NCBI GenBank assembly: GCA_965197555.1
Contig: OZ240213.1
Span: 1,984,001 to 2,048,000, forward strand
Direction of reading: 5' to 3'
Length of the DNA stretch: 64,000 nucleotides
Source of the DNA: G965197555 sp965197555
Lineage (GTDB): Bacteria > Chloroflexota > Dehalococcoidia > Lucifugimonadales > UBA3495
This document shows positions 32,931-42,491 of this stretch, one piece after another. The notes below the pieces were generated by a model that saw nothing but the letters and a program-made list of their open reading frames with translations, made no database searches and was not told the DNA's origin. The translations under genes were made by a program, and so were the position numbers. The stretch's first letter is position 1. Every line of letters starts with the position of its first letter.

Positions 32931-33821
32931 CTAGTCGTCGGCTGCGACGGTCTCTCGCACCGGCTCAGCGGCGGGTGGCCGGTGTCCCCAGATACTCCCC
33001 GTCTCGTGGCGGGCCACTTGCCAGGTGGCGTCGTCCACCTCTCGAGCACCCCACCCCCACTCGACGTCGAACCCCGAGGGTGTGCGCAGGTAAAAGGAGA
33101 CCATGTGGTCATTGGTATGGCGCCCCAGCCCCCTGACGATCCCGATCCCCTGGTCCTGACATAGATCGTAAGTGGCACCGACGTCATTTATCGAGTCGAG
33201 TTGAAGCATGAAGTGGTTGAGCCGCTTGGGAGCCTGAGCCGCCGCCAGCGCTAAAGTGTGGTGGCGGGGGTTGCAGTGGAAAAACGCCAATTGCCTGATA
33301 TAGTCGCTGATCCTCATACCCAGAATGTCGCGATAGAAATTTACGCTCTCGTTGAGATCGTCCACAAATAGCACTATATGGCCGAGTCCCAGATCACCGG
33401 TTACAAAACGAGAGATGGGACGCGGGGAGTTAAAGGGGTTGTCGAAACTGATGGGCGGCCCGAAAAATACCTCACTGGCAACGCCGTTAGGGTCCTGGAA
33501 CTTGATCAAGCCTTCGACCTTCCGGGACTTGGCTTCTTCACGATCTCCCTCGGCAACGCTGATACCAGCCTTTTTGAGACGGTCGGCCATCTCCACCAAT
33601 TCCTGCTCGTTCGTGACTTGCCAGCCAACGTAGTCCAAGTCATCCTTGCCCGTAGGATGTACCAAGAACCGATGACGGTATTCGTCCATCCGCAGATAGA
33701 GAGTGCCATCGGAACCCTTACCGGACACTTGGAGCCCTAGGACTTCAGTTGCGAATGTTTCCCAAGCGTCAATGTCGCTAACGCTCAGACCCAGATACCC
33801 TAGCTGGTTAACGCTCACCAT
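32931..33821 (-). CDS. Extradiol ring-cleavage dioxygenase, BphC/HsaC-like (VOC fold)
   Basis: 296 aa with two VOC halves. The C-terminal half keeps the Fe(II) ligands His148 (GLGHIVLF), His203 (RLNHFMLQ) and Glu254 (GFDVEWGWG), plus catalytic-shell residues in NPRHHTLAL, GRHTNDHMVSFYLRTPSG. This is the type I extradiol pattern of 2,3-dihydroxybiphenyl dioxygenases, which open catechol rings next to the two hydroxyls. No ring hydroxylase or meta-cleavage hydrolase is adjacent, so the substrate is open. It stands divergent to the next gene. Confidence 0.88.
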   Translation of the reverse strand: MVSVNQLGYLGLSVSDIDAWETFATEVLGLQVSGKGSDGTLYLRMDEYRHRFLVHPTGKDDLDYVGWQVTNEQELVEMADRLKKAGISVAEGDREEAKSRKVEGLIKFQDPNGVASEVFFGPPISFDNPFNSPRPISRFVTGDLGLGHIVLFVDDLNESVNFYRDILGMRISDYIRQLAFFHCNPRHHTLALAAAQAPKRLNHFMLQLDSINDVGATYDLCQDQGIGIVRGLGRHTNDHMVSFYLRTPSGFDVEWGWGAREVDDATWQVARHETGSIWGHRPPAAEPVRETVAADD

Positions 33822-34049
33822 GATGCTCTTCCTCCACGTTCGATACCGATACCCACTGGGGCCTGCTGCGTCGGCTACTGGGAAAGGCGGCTAGCTCCGG
33901 CGGCACCAGTAGTATACATGGTAAAGCGGCCTATACAGAGCCGTGCCGCCTCACTCTCATCGATCACAATCCTCTTGATGGGGGAACCAAAGCAGGATAC
34001 ACTGGTGATGAGCACACTTGAAAAATGAGCCTGACTGGGAGGGCGGACC

Positions 34050-35036
34050 ATGGCAAAGGATATGACGATTCTCGTGGGCACAGTCGGCCAGGGGATCATG
34101 CTGAGCGGTGATAACGGGGAGAATTGGCGGCGGATTGGTATCGACCAAGGCCTCCACTCCGACGCTCTGGTGCGCTGCTTGTCCAGCAGTTCAAATCGTC
34201 CCGGCGTGGTGCTAGCCGGCACTGACAAGGGTCTATACCGGAGTGAGGATGGCGGGCACCAGTGGCAAAGCGTCGACACGCCGTTAAACAACTTTAGCGT
34301 CTGGGCTTTAGCTACGGACCCAGCCCATCCCGACACCATGTACGCCGGCACCGGTACTCCAACTCCCGCTGCCCTGTTCCGCTCCAACGACGGCGGCAAT
34401 AGTTGGGAGCGGACCTCCATGCAGGCGGCGGAAGAATGCCCCAATGTCGGCGTCCCCCGTGTTACTGGGATCGCGATTGATCCCGCTGACACTAATAGCG
34501 TTTGGGTCGGTCTCGAAGTAGACGGAGTCCGGCATAGCACCGATGGCGGAGATTCCTGGCAGACCATCAATGGAGCTATCCCCAACCTGGATGTGCACAA
34601 CGTTGCGGTGGCCGGTGGGCCGCCAAAGACCGTGGTGGTCGTGGTCAACAACGATGTTTATACCAGCACCGACGACGGGGCAAACTGGGACCGCCTGGGA
34701 ATCCGGGAGGTCTTCCCTTGGAGCTACCCCAGGGGCATCGCGGTGCAGCCGGGTAACAGTAATGTCCTCTTCCTGACCATCGGTGACACCACTCCTGGCC
34801 GCATCGGGACAGTGATGCGCTCCAAGGACACTGGTAAGACCTGGGAGAAGCTGGCCCTGCCGGTGGACCCCAACACCGCCATGTGGGTGGTCAACTCCCA
34901 GCCAGCAGACCCCCAGGTAGTGTTCGCCGGTAGTCGCTACGGCTATCTGTACCGCAGCGATGATGGGGGAGATTCCTGGACCAAGCTGTGGAGGGAGTTC
35001 AGCGAAATCTCATCGGTACTGTGGCTGGCCAATTAA
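34050..35036 (+). CDS. Sialidase-like BNR/Asp-box beta-propeller protein
   Basis: 328 aa made of repeated Asp-box motifs (S-x-D-x-G-x-x-W): SGDNGENW, SEDGGHQW, SNDGGNSW, STDGGDSW, STDDGANW, SKDTGKTW and SDDGGDSW. That is a six- or seven-bladed propeller of the BNR/VPS10 kind. No signal peptide or hydrolase catalytic residues are visible. GGGAGG precedes the ATG. Function unknown; such propellers often bind carbohydrates or proteins. Confidence 0.85.
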   Translation: MAKDMTILVGTVGQGIMLSGDNGENWRRIGIDQGLHSDALVRCLSSSSNRPGVVLAGTDKGLYRSEDGGHQWQSVDTPLNNFSVWALATDPAHPDTMYAGTGTPTPAALFRSNDGGNSWERTSMQAAEECPNVGVPRVTGIAIDPADTNSVWVGLEVDGVRHSTDGGDSWQTINGAIPNLDVHNVAVAGGPPKTVVVVVNNDVYTSTDDGANWDRLGIREVFPWSYPRGIAVQPGNSNVLFLTIGDTTPGRIGTVMRSKDTGKTWEKLALPVDPNTAMWVVNSQPADPQVVFAGSRYGYLYRSDDGGDSWTKLWREFSEISSVLWLAN

Positions 35037-35233
35037 CCCAGTAGTCAATTAGCTGCCTAGGTTCCTGATGTCTTTCCATTTATGGGAGGGGGGTCAGGAG
35101 ATGGGAGTTCCCTGAGCCATCTCGCTATTCGCTGGTGTACTGCGCCAGGTAACGAGACACTGGGGGACGACGTCCACACCAGATTCCGGATAACATATTC
35201 ATGGTCGCGCTTGGGTTGGAGGAGAGTTAGGTA

Positions 35234-36397
35234 ATGGCCCGAATCCCATTGTTTCCGGTGACAGTGGTGGGCAGTTGGCCCAGGTCATCCGAGTTGGTGC
35301 AGGCTCTGCGCAAGAGGCAAGGTGGTGAGATCTCCGCAGCCGAATTCAGCTCCCTGGCGGACCAAGAGGTGCTTACAGCCTTGAAAGCCCAGGAGGAAGC
35401 CGGAGTTGATATTCTCAGCGATGGGGAGCAGAGGCGGGACAACTTCTACTCTTTCGCTGTGGACAAACTGTCGGGGATGCAGTTGATGACCGTGTCCGAC
35501 CTTTTGGACTACGCCAAGGATCGGGCGCGCCTTGAAGAGGTGTTGCGGGCACTGGACGTACCGGCCTTCGCTATCAAGAGCCCCATTGTGGTGGACAGAC
35601 TCGAGAACCGCAGCGGTTTAGCGCTGGACGAGCTGGCTTTCGTGAAGCAACATACCGACCGCCCTGTCAAAGTGCCCCTTCCAGGGCCCTATATGCTGAC
35701 CCGGTCGAGCTGGTTTGAAGGGATCTCAGACAAAGTCTACGATTCTCCAGAGTCGCTAGCCAAAGACGTTGTTAAAATCCTGCGAGAGGAAACCCTGGCC
35801 CTCAAAGAGCAAGGGGTGGAGTTTGTCCAGTACGACGAGCCCATCTTAAGCCAGGTGGTCTTTGGCGAGGAGAGCACAGAAACCTTCATGTGCGCGGCCC
35901 TCCCCGAAAGAAGGGACCCCACCGAGGAGCTTGAATTCGCGGTGCGGCTGATGAACGAAACAGTGGAAGGTATCTCCGGTATCAAACTTGGAGTCCATGT
36001 GTGCCGTGGCAACTGGAGCCGGCGCGAGGACGTGTTGTTGTCCGGGAACTACGGCCCCATGTTGCCCTACCTGGTCCAGATGGACGTAGACCAACTGGTT
36101 CTGGAGTGCGCTACACCCAGGGCGGGCGAGATGGAGGTTTTCAAGGAGTACCGCAACGAGAAGGAGATTGGGCTTGGGGTGGTCAACCCCCGCACCGACG
36201 AGATCGAGAGCCCCGATGAAATCGTGCGAAGGACCAAGGAAATCCTGGAGTATTTCGACCCGGACAAGGTATACCTGAACCCGGATTGCGGCTTTGGCAC
36301 CTTCGCCGAGCGGAACGTAAACACACCCGACACTGCCGCGAGGAAGCTGAGAGCCATCTCCGAAGCTGCTCAGCAATTGAGGGCCGAATACGGCTGA
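35234..36397 (+). CDS. Methionine synthase-like (MetE C-terminal domain family) methyltransferase
   Basis: 387 aa, a single TIM barrel like the C-terminal half of cobalamin-independent methionine synthase. VVGSWPRSSEL at the start, DGEQRRDNFYSF, FVQYDEPIL, the zinc-ligand segment GVHVCRGNW, LECATPRAGE and LNPDCGFGTF (the last Cys ligand) are present. The N-terminal folate half of MetE is absent, so it probably moves methyl groups from another donor, as in the archaeal MetE-like or xenobiotic demethylase branches. No riboswitch was recognised in the 197-bp leader. Confidence 0.87.
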   Translation: MARIPLFPVTVVGSWPRSSELVQALRKRQGGEISAAEFSSLADQEVLTALKAQEEAGVDILSDGEQRRDNFYSFAVDKLSGMQLMTVSDLLDYAKDRARLEEVLRALDVPAFAIKSPIVVDRLENRSGLALDELAFVKQHTDRPVKVPLPGPYMLTRSSWFEGISDKVYDSPESLAKDVVKILREETLALKEQGVEFVQYDEPILSQVVFGEESTETFMCAALPERRDPTEELEFAVRLMNETVEGISGIKLGVHVCRGNWSRREDVLLSGNYGPMLPYLVQMDVDQLVLECATPRAGEMEVFKEYRNEKEIGLGVVNPRTDEIESPDEIVRRTKEILEYFDPDKVYLNPDCGFGTFAERNVNTPDTAARKLRAISEAAQQLRAEYG

Positions 36398-36459
36398 CCA
36401 AGGGCCCCATTGACCGCGGGTAGAGCAATCCGACAGGCATGAATCAGAAAGGAGAGTTA

Positions 36460-36993
36460 ATGACCCAAGAGGATAACTTGAACGGGCTACCCCGCCAAAA
36501 ACTCGAAGAGGTGCTCGAATCGTTCAGAGACCCAGATGTGTTTTCAGCGGTGACGGGACCTTGGAAGTCCCGGGTGGTCTGGCAAGATGGTATGCGAGCA
36601 AGGGCCTACATGAGGAACCACACGGTCGATATGGACGAACCTGGTGACCTGACCGCCACCGACTTGGCCGCCAGCGCCCACGAACAGCTTTTGTCGGCGG
36701 TCGGTTCCTGTATGACCGTCGGCTTCATCGTCAACGCCACCAAGAGGGGAATCAAGATCGACAACCTCGAGATAGCCGTGGAAGGCTACTTCGACAACAT
36801 ACGGAGGTGGGCCGGAGTGGAAGACGAAGGCAACCCGGGTTACGGCAGTATCACCGCCAAGGCCTTCGTCAAGGCCGATGCTGACGAGGAAGTCCTCCGA
36901 GATATCTGGCGATTGGCTGTGGAGGGTTCGCCGGTTACCCAGTCGGTCACCCACCAAACGAAGGTCACCCCTGAGTTTGAGCTCATTAGATAA
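36460..36993 (+). CDS. OsmC/Ohr-family protein
   Basis: 177 aa from ATG 36460, chosen because AAGGAG lies seven bases upstream; the in-frame ATG at 36439 lacks one. It keeps the OsmC fold: HEQLLSAVGSCMTVGF with one redox Cys in the central helix, then GIKIDNLEIAVEGYFDN and SPVTQSVTHQTKV. OsmC/Ohr enzymes reduce organic peroxides using a Cys pair; here I see only the first Cys clearly, so peroxidase activity is uncertain. It ends before a hairpin terminator (37048-37070). Confidence 0.85.
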   Translation: MTQEDNLNGLPRQKLEEVLESFRDPDVFSAVTGPWKSRVVWQDGMRARAYMRNHTVDMDEPGDLTATDLAASAHEQLLSAVGSCMTVGFIVNATKRGIKIDNLEIAVEGYFDNIRRWAGVEDEGNPGYGSITAKAFVKADADEEVLRDIWRLAVEGSPVTQSVTHQTKVTPEFELIR

Positions 36994-37047
36994 AGGGTTG
37001 TCGGCCTAGATCCCAGCTACCGGCGAAGGGCCACGGCCCCTCTCTGG

Positions 37048-37070
37048 CTCTCCCCCTATCTGGGGGAGAG
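37048..37070 (+). terminator. Intrinsic terminator after the OsmC gene
   Basis: A 9-bp perfect stem CTCTCCCCC / GGGGGAGAG with a 5-nt loop, followed by TTTGCGTTTA, 54 bp after the OsmC stop. Confidence 0.65.
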
Positions 37071-37130
37071 TTTGCGTTTAGGCTGGACTGTTTCACCGGA
37101 CTATTACACAGGACTGCTTCAGAGGTAGGA

Positions 37131-37919
37131 ATGGCCGTCTTCGTTACTCCGGACTGGGTACAGAAGAGGTTGGGCCAGGAAGGTTACCTGGTAATCGATC
37201 CCAGGTCCGCCATGCGTTACCTCCAAGGCCACCTCCAGGGTGCGGTCAATCTGCCGCTGCGGAAGCTTCTCGATGGTCAAGGACGCCTGCTTCCGGTTGA
37301 CCAGCTAGCAGAGGTTATGGGATCGGTCGGTCTGAATGATCTGAGGACGCCCGTCCTCTACGACAGTCACGACGGGCGTAACGCAGCCATGCTCAGTTGG
37401 GTCCTGGAGTACCTGGGCCGCGACGATGTCCACATCATGGACGTATTTTTTGGACAGTGGACCGATCATGGCGGGCAGATTTTCTATCGCCCGGTACTAC
37501 CTACCCCATACCGGTTTACTGCCCTGACGAATCCGAAGGTACGGGCGACGAAGGAAGAAATCGCCTCCAGCTCCGCGTTGAAGCTGATGGATAACCGGAG
37601 CCGGGCCGAATATAACGGGGAGACGGAATCAGATGATCGGCCGGGTCACATACCGGGAGCGGTCAACGTCGTGTGGGAGGATTTGCTGGGGCAGGACGGA
37701 AGGTTCCTCTCCACGGTAGCCTGGGCGCTCCGGACGCTGGGTATGGCCAACGTCCGGAAGGGAGACCAGGTCGTGGCCTACTGCCGCACCGGTCTCCGCG
37801 CTTCTGTGGCCTACTTGGCGTTAAAACAGATGGGCTATGACGTGCGGCTGTATGATGGCTCCTTCGCCGAATGGGCCGAAAGCGGTATGCCTGTGGAACG
37901 CGCGGAGAGTCAAGGTTAA
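37131..37919 (+). CDS. Two-domain rhodanese sulfurtransferase
   Basis: 262 aa with tandem rhodanese domains. The first (about 10-120) ends without a catalytic Cys, as is usual. The second carries the active-site loop AYCRTGLRAS (Cys about 218), the thiosulfate- or 3-mercaptopyruvate-sulfurtransferase type. DNRSRAEYNG marks the start of domain two. It transfers sulfane sulfur to cyanide or a thiol acceptor. Stand-alone gene. Confidence 0.9.
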   Translation: MAVFVTPDWVQKRLGQEGYLVIDPRSAMRYLQGHLQGAVNLPLRKLLDGQGRLLPVDQLAEVMGSVGLNDLRTPVLYDSHDGRNAAMLSWVLEYLGRDDVHIMDVFFGQWTDHGGQIFYRPVLPTPYRFTALTNPKVRATKEEIASSSALKLMDNRSRAEYNGETESDDRPGHIPGAVNVVWEDLLGQDGRFLSTVAWALRTLGMANVRKGDQVVAYCRTGLRASVAYLALKQMGYDVRLYDGSFAEWAESGMPVERAESQG

Positions 37920-37975
37920 GTAAGACTCGTTCCGCGGTGACCATCAAGGCTTTTCCATAGTCACCGTTTACAGTA

Positions 37976-38045
37976 GCCCTGCGGCTAGCTCAGGACATAC
38001 TTGTTGAACCAAGCGCGGCGGGCCTTCGACGCGCTCAGGCCGAAC
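37976..38045 (-). repeat. Copy of the dispersed TTCGCCCTGAGC element, inverted
   Basis: On the minus strand this stretch reads GTTCGGCCTGAGCGCGTCG, then AAGGCCCGCC, a TTGGTTCAACAAG segment and TGTCCTGAGC. It matches the unit repeated at 54541-54855 with scattered changes. It lies in the gap between the rhodanese and the aldolase-SDR gene. Confidence 0.65.
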
Positions 38046-38169
38046 GGAGCAGACCACTGAGCCGTCGCTTGTTTCGCTGGTTTCCAAAGGAGATAATACC
38101 CATTGTTTCGGCTGGCGGGAGAATGGTCTCCCGGGCATCACATTCTGATTTAACTGAGGAAACTGTGCC

Positions 38170-40224
38170 ATGCGTAACCTTTGGTCGGAAGACGAAGCCC
38201 GAGGGATGGACGAGCTAGACAAGCTGGTCTATATGAGCAGGCTGATCGGCGCCGACTCGGAGTTGGTGGTCTGGGGCGGTGGCAACACGTCGATCAAGGT
38301 TACCGAGAAGGACCTGGTGGGGCGGGATGTCAGCGTGATGCGGATCAAAGGCTCCGGATCGGATATGAAGTCCATGGAGCGGCGCCAATTCCCCGGCCTG
38401 CGGCTCGACGACGTTTTGCCTTTGTTTGAGCGAAATGAGATGTCCGACGAGGACATGGTGGCCTACCTGGACCGCTGTGTTGTGGACCCGGCGTCTCCTC
38501 GGCCCTCCATTGAAACTCTACTTCACGCGTTCCTCCCGTTCATGAGCGTGGCCCACTCCCACGCCGACGCGGTGGTCGCGCTGACCAACAACCGAAACGC
38601 CCGGGATGTTCTTCAAAAGGTCTATGGTGACGAGCTCGCGGTGGTGGAGTACATCCGGCCGGGATTCCAGTTGTCCCGGCTGGTGGGGCTGGCTGTCAAG
38701 GAGAAGCCCGAGGTCAAAGGTGTTGTGCTGGTGAACCACGGCTTATTCACCTGGGGCGACAGCCCTAAGGCGGCCTATGACCAGCACATCGACCTCGTGA
38801 CCAGAGCCGAAGAGTCCGCCAAATCCGGTTCTACTACCTATTTTGGACCGTCGACTGCCCGCCCGCTGGACCCTGAGCAGCGGCACCGGGTGGCTGCAAC
38901 GGTGGCGCCAACCCTGAGGGGCTTGGTCAGCCAGCGGCAGGGGATGGTGTTGAGGTTCGACGACTCCCCTGACGTGTTGGAGTTTATTGGCTCAGAGCAG
39001 GGCCGCCAGCTTTCCGCCATCGGGCCGGCCACTCCCGACCACTTGATCCACTCCAAACGCAGGCCACTATGGCTGGATGTGCCGGACCCTTCGGACGCCT
39101 CCGGCGTCATCGAGGCCATGCGCCGCTCGGTGGGCGAGTACGCAGAGGACTACGCCCAGTGGTACCAGGATTCCACCACGGGACAGGACTCCATGCTGGA
39201 TCCCTACCCTAGAGTGGCCCTGTTACCCGGTGTGGGGATGTGGACTACGGGGCGAGATTCCCGGGCGACGCTTATTACCGCCGATATTTATCACCACACC
39301 ATCGGTGTGATCCGGGCCGCCCAGTCGGTCAGCCAATACCATTCTTTGACCGCCAAAGATGCTTATGACGCCGAGTACTGGCCCCTGGAGCTGTACAAGC
39401 TGACATTGGCCCCACCGGAAAAGGAGCTGGCGCGGCAGGTGGCGCTGATAACTGGCGGAGCCAACGGCATTGGCAAAGCCATTGCCCACCGGTTGGCTGT
39501 CGAAGGCGCCCACGTGGCCGTCACTGACATCGATAGCGAGGGCGCACAGGCGGTGGCCGCTGAGATCAATCGGAGCGTCGGCCAGGAGCGCGCGGTGGCG
39601 TTCCCGATGGACGTAGCCAACGAATCACAAGTTGCAGAAGCGTTTCGGAAGCTTCGGTTGGCCTACGGTGGCCTGGACATCCTGGTCTCCAACGCCGGAA
39701 TAGCTCCGGTGGGGTTGGTTGACGCCATACCACTGTCGGACTGGCAGCTATCCCTGGACATCAACACCACGGGGCACTTTTTGGTCGCCGCGGCGGCAGT
39801 AAAGCTGATGAAGGAGCAAGGCACCGGCGGCAGCCTTGTGTTCATCGGCACCAAGAACGTGACCGCGCCGGGCGCCCAGTTCGGCGCTTACTCGGTAGCC
39901 AAAGCAGCGGAGGTTCAGTTGGCACGGGTGCTGGCCTTGGAAAACGGCCAGTTTGGCATCCGCTGCAACGTGGTCAACCCCGACGCTGTATTCGAGGGCT
40001 CCCGCCTATGGTCCGACGAGGTGCGAGAGGACCGGGCCGCTGCTCATGGAGTTTCTGTGGAGGAGTTGCCGTCCTTCTACCAACGGCGCAGCTTGCTCAA
40101 CGCGCAGGTACTGCCCGAGGACGTCGCCGAGGCGGTGCTTTTCCTGGCCTCAGCCCGCTCCGCCAAGACCACCGGGGCGATGCTACCCGTGGACGCCGGA
40201 GTGCGAGAGGCTTTTCCTCGCTGA
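38170..40224 (+). CDS. Fusion of class II aldolase and short-chain dehydrogenase
   Basis: 684 aa. Residues 1-420 form a class II (zinc) aldolase/adducin domain with WGGGNTSIK, the metal site SVAHSHADAVV and VNHGLFTWG. Residues about 425-684 form an SDR with LITGGANGIGKAIAHRLAVE, LVSNAGIAP and the catalytic Tyr-Lys pair in GAYSVAKAAE. This matches bifunctional rhamnulose-1-phosphate aldolase/lactaldehyde dehydrogenase-type proteins, where the SDR may oxidise or reduce the product of aldol cleavage. No rhamnose isomerase or kinase is adjacent, so the sugar acid or sugar phosphate is unknown. Confidence 0.9.
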   Translation: MRNLWSEDEARGMDELDKLVYMSRLIGADSELVVWGGGNTSIKVTEKDLVGRDVSVMRIKGSGSDMKSMERRQFPGLRLDDVLPLFERNEMSDEDMVAYLDRCVVDPASPRPSIETLLHAFLPFMSVAHSHADAVVALTNNRNARDVLQKVYGDELAVVEYIRPGFQLSRLVGLAVKEKPEVKGVVLVNHGLFTWGDSPKAAYDQHIDLVTRAEESAKSGSTTYFGPSTARPLDPEQRHRVAATVAPTLRGLVSQRQGMVLRFDDSPDVLEFIGSEQGRQLSAIGPATPDHLIHSKRRPLWLDVPDPSDASGVIEAMRRSVGEYAEDYAQWYQDSTTGQDSMLDPYPRVALLPGVGMWTTGRDSRATLITADIYHHTIGVIRAAQSVSQYHSLTAKDAYDAEYWPLELYKLTLAPPEKELARQVALITGGANGIGKAIAHRLAVEGAHVAVTDIDSEGAQAVAAEINRSVGQERAVAFPMDVANESQVAEAFRKLRLAYGGLDILVSNAGIAPVGLVDAIPLSDWQLSLDINTTGHFLVAAAAVKLMKEQGTGGSLVFIGTKNVTAPGAQFGAYSVAKAAEVQLARVLALENGQFGIRCNVVNPDAVFEGSRLWSDEVREDRAAAHGVSVEELPSFYQRRSLLNAQVLPEDVAEAVLFLASARSAKTTGAMLPVDAGVREAFPR

Positions 40225-40332
40225 TAGCGTATTTGATCATCGCAAGAACACAGGGCTTGCTGCCTGGCAGGGAAATTGCAGAGTTGGCTCAACGTTCCAA
40301 GTGGTCTCTGCGGGTTTTCGGGATAAGGCACT

Positions 40333-41469
40333 ATGGTTAAGAATGGGCTCCGCGTCATGGACAGCGATCTGCACCTGATGGAACCGCCCGATCTGTTCGA
40401 GCGGTACCTGCAACCTGCCCATCAGGCCCGAGCGCCCCTTCCCTCCCGAAATCAGCCGGGTCACTACGCTGGCTGGCTGCTGGACGGCCAGCCGGTGCCA
40501 CCGTGGATCAACGACGCCCAAGTGCTCCAAGCCAACGCAGAGATGGACCAACGGTCGCGGAAGGTAATGCGGGACGGTTGGGACCGCCAATTTGACCCGG
40601 TATCTTCCTTGCGCGCCATGGACGCTGAGGGCGTCGATGTGGCAGTCCTCTTCCGGACCGCCGCCAGCATGTTAATATCCGTCGACTCTTTGGAGCCCGA
40701 TTACTCTTTGGGTCTATGCCGGGGGTTTAACGACTGGGTAAGGGACTATTGCCAAGAAGACCCGGAGCGCCTTAAGCCCACGGCGATAGTCCCCCAGCAT
40801 AGCGGTAACCTCGCAGCCCAAGAGGCCCGTCGGGCAGTGGAAGACTGTGGCGCCGTGGGAATCGTGCTGCTGCCCATGCCGGTGGCGGGTAACCACGTAC
40901 ACGATGAGGAGTTCGATGTGCTGTGGGCGGAGGCCCAACGCCTAGGGGTGCCTGTCTGCTTCCACGGGACCTCCGGAGCCGCCTCCAAGGATTACCTCGG
41001 TGTCCGGCTGGTGGACCATCCAGGGTACCGGACCCTTTCCCACGCCTCGGTGTTTCCCTTGGAGCTGATGATGGCCATGGGAAGTATGATTCTGGGGGGT
41101 GCGCTGGACCGGTTCCCCGATTTGAAGGTGGCGTTTCTTGAAGGCAACTGTAGCTGGCTGCCCTGGTGGCTCTACCGCTTGGACGACCAGTGGGACAAGT
41201 TCGGGGCGGGGGAGAAAGTCCAGCTCAAGGAGAAGCCGTCCACCTATTTCCTGCGCCAGTGCTTCATTTCCATCGATGCCGACGAGCACCTGGCTGCCGA
41301 CACCCTGGACCGGCTGGGAGACAACAACGTGGTCTTCTCCACCGACTATCCCCACCCCGACTCCGCTTTCCCTCACGCCGTCAATGAGCTGCTGTCGATT
41401 CCCGGAATCAGCCGGGCATCTCAGAAAAAGATCCTGTGGGACAACTGCGCCCGGCTGTATGGACTGTAG
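40333..41469 (+). CDS. Amidohydrolase 2 family (ACMSD-like) hydrolase or decarboxylase
   Basis: 378 aa TIM-barrel metalloenzyme of the amidohydrolase_2 group. The metal-site pattern is D-x-H at the N-terminus (MDSDLHLMEP), CFHGTSG, SHASVFPLE and STDYPHPDS near the end. Relatives include aminocarboxymuconate semialdehyde decarboxylase and gamma-resorcylate decarboxylase, so it may decarboxylate an aromatic acid. A paralogue of the same family sits at 51288-52433. Confidence 0.87.
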   Translation: MVKNGLRVMDSDLHLMEPPDLFERYLQPAHQARAPLPSRNQPGHYAGWLLDGQPVPPWINDAQVLQANAEMDQRSRKVMRDGWDRQFDPVSSLRAMDAEGVDVAVLFRTAASMLISVDSLEPDYSLGLCRGFNDWVRDYCQEDPERLKPTAIVPQHSGNLAAQEARRAVEDCGAVGIVLLPMPVAGNHVHDEEFDVLWAEAQRLGVPVCFHGTSGAASKDYLGVRLVDHPGYRTLSHASVFPLELMMAMGSMILGGALDRFPDLKVAFLEGNCSWLPWWLYRLDDQWDKFGAGEKVQLKEKPSTYFLRQCFISIDADEHLAADTLDRLGDNNVVFSTDYPHPDSAFPHAVNELLSIPGISRASQKKILWDNCARLYGL

Positions 41470-41535
41470 GGGACGGGGGAGAGTCGGAGGCACTGTCAGC
41501 AATGCCCGATGTACCGCTAGGGATGAATACTACGG

Positions 41536-42429
41536 TTAGGGCAAATACTTGTCCTCCAGCTCTTGCATCTGCTGGGCGCCCAGTATGGCGCCATTGCTGG
41601 CCATGCCCCACCTGCTCCGGCTGGCGCTTTCCAGAAACTCGTCGATGGCCTGAGTGCCCCGCTCCTTGAACTCGTTTAGGAGGTCCCAAGACGCTTGGAG
41701 GCCGGCCATGCTGGTCAAGGCCGGGTACCAGGCAGCGGCAGCACCAGCCTCTTGTAGCTCCTCCAAAGTGGGGTGAGTCTCAGTGCCATGGGTAAACAGC
41801 GGTAGCACCGGTCCGGGAATGCGGCGGATCGCCTCCTTGTTCTCCTCCCACGACTGAACAGCAGGGCAGACGACGTCAACGTCGGTTTCCCGTTTGTAAG
41901 CTAGGCAGCGTTCCATGACCCCCTCGAAAGTTGCACCTGGCACTCCGCCGTAGTCGCAGCGGGCCACGATGACGAAGTCGGGGTCCAGCTCCATTTTGGC
42001 ATCCATAGCAGCCCGAAGCTTCCCGACCATCTCTTCCACCGTCACCCAACGGCGGCGAGGACCTGATTTGGGAGGGAACACTTGGTCTTCCAAATGAGTC
42101 CCAGCTACTCCGGCTTTGATGTACTCCTTGACCGTGCGATAGACGGACACTGCGTCGCCGTAGCCGGTATCCATGTCTGCGAATACCGGAATGTCCACCG
42201 TGGCCGTAATGCGCCGAGCGTTGTCCAGCATGTCCCGCATGCTGGTGCCCGAGTCGGCCCAGCCGTAGACGTGGGCGGAGGTGTTGCCGCCGGACATATA
42301 GAACGCCTCGAAGCCGAGGACCTCGGCCATCTTGGCTCCCATAGGGTTCATGCCCCCCGCAAGAACAAATATCTCCGGGCGCTCGAACAGCTCCTTCAGC
42401 CTGGTTGTGGCGCGCTTATTATTGGGCAT
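41536..42429 (-). CDS. Isocitrate lyase/PEP mutase superfamily protein without the catalytic Cys
   Basis: 297 aa. The Mg site (GFEAFYMSGGNTSA, DMDTGYGD) and the THLEDQVFPPK segment place it in the ICL/PEP mutase superfamily, near 2-methylisocitrate and dimethylmalate lyases. In those lyases the flexible loop after EDQ has P-K-R-C-G-H with the catalytic Cys; here it is PPKSGPRRRW, so the Cys appears to be Ser and the His is missing. It might be a hydrolase (oxaloacetate-type), a mutase or a lyase with a different acid. AAGCATG-type leader lacks a strong ribosome site. Confidence 0.85.
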   Translation of the reverse strand: MPNNKRATTRLKELFERPEIFVLAGGMNPMGAKMAEVLGFEAFYMSGGNTSAHVYGWADSGTSMRDMLDNARRITATVDIPVFADMDTGYGDAVSVYRTVKEYIKAGVAGTHLEDQVFPPKSGPRRRWVTVEEMVGKLRAAMDAKMELDPDFVIVARCDYGGVPGATFEGVMERCLAYKRETDVDVVCPAVQSWEENKEAIRRIPGPVLPLFTHGTETHPTLEELQEAGAAAAWYPALTSMAGLQASWDLLNEFKERGTQAIDEFLESASRSRWGMASNGAILGAQQMQELEDKYLP

Positions 42430-42491
42430 GGCATGCTCTCCATTGTGTAGATGTGGATTCTAGGCTAGCTGAGCGAGTCACGAGTAAACCC

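Noticed and set aside
35037..35233. Possible SAM or cobalamin riboswitch before the MetE-like gene
   Set aside because: I could not find the conserved core or box sequences of either class in this gap.
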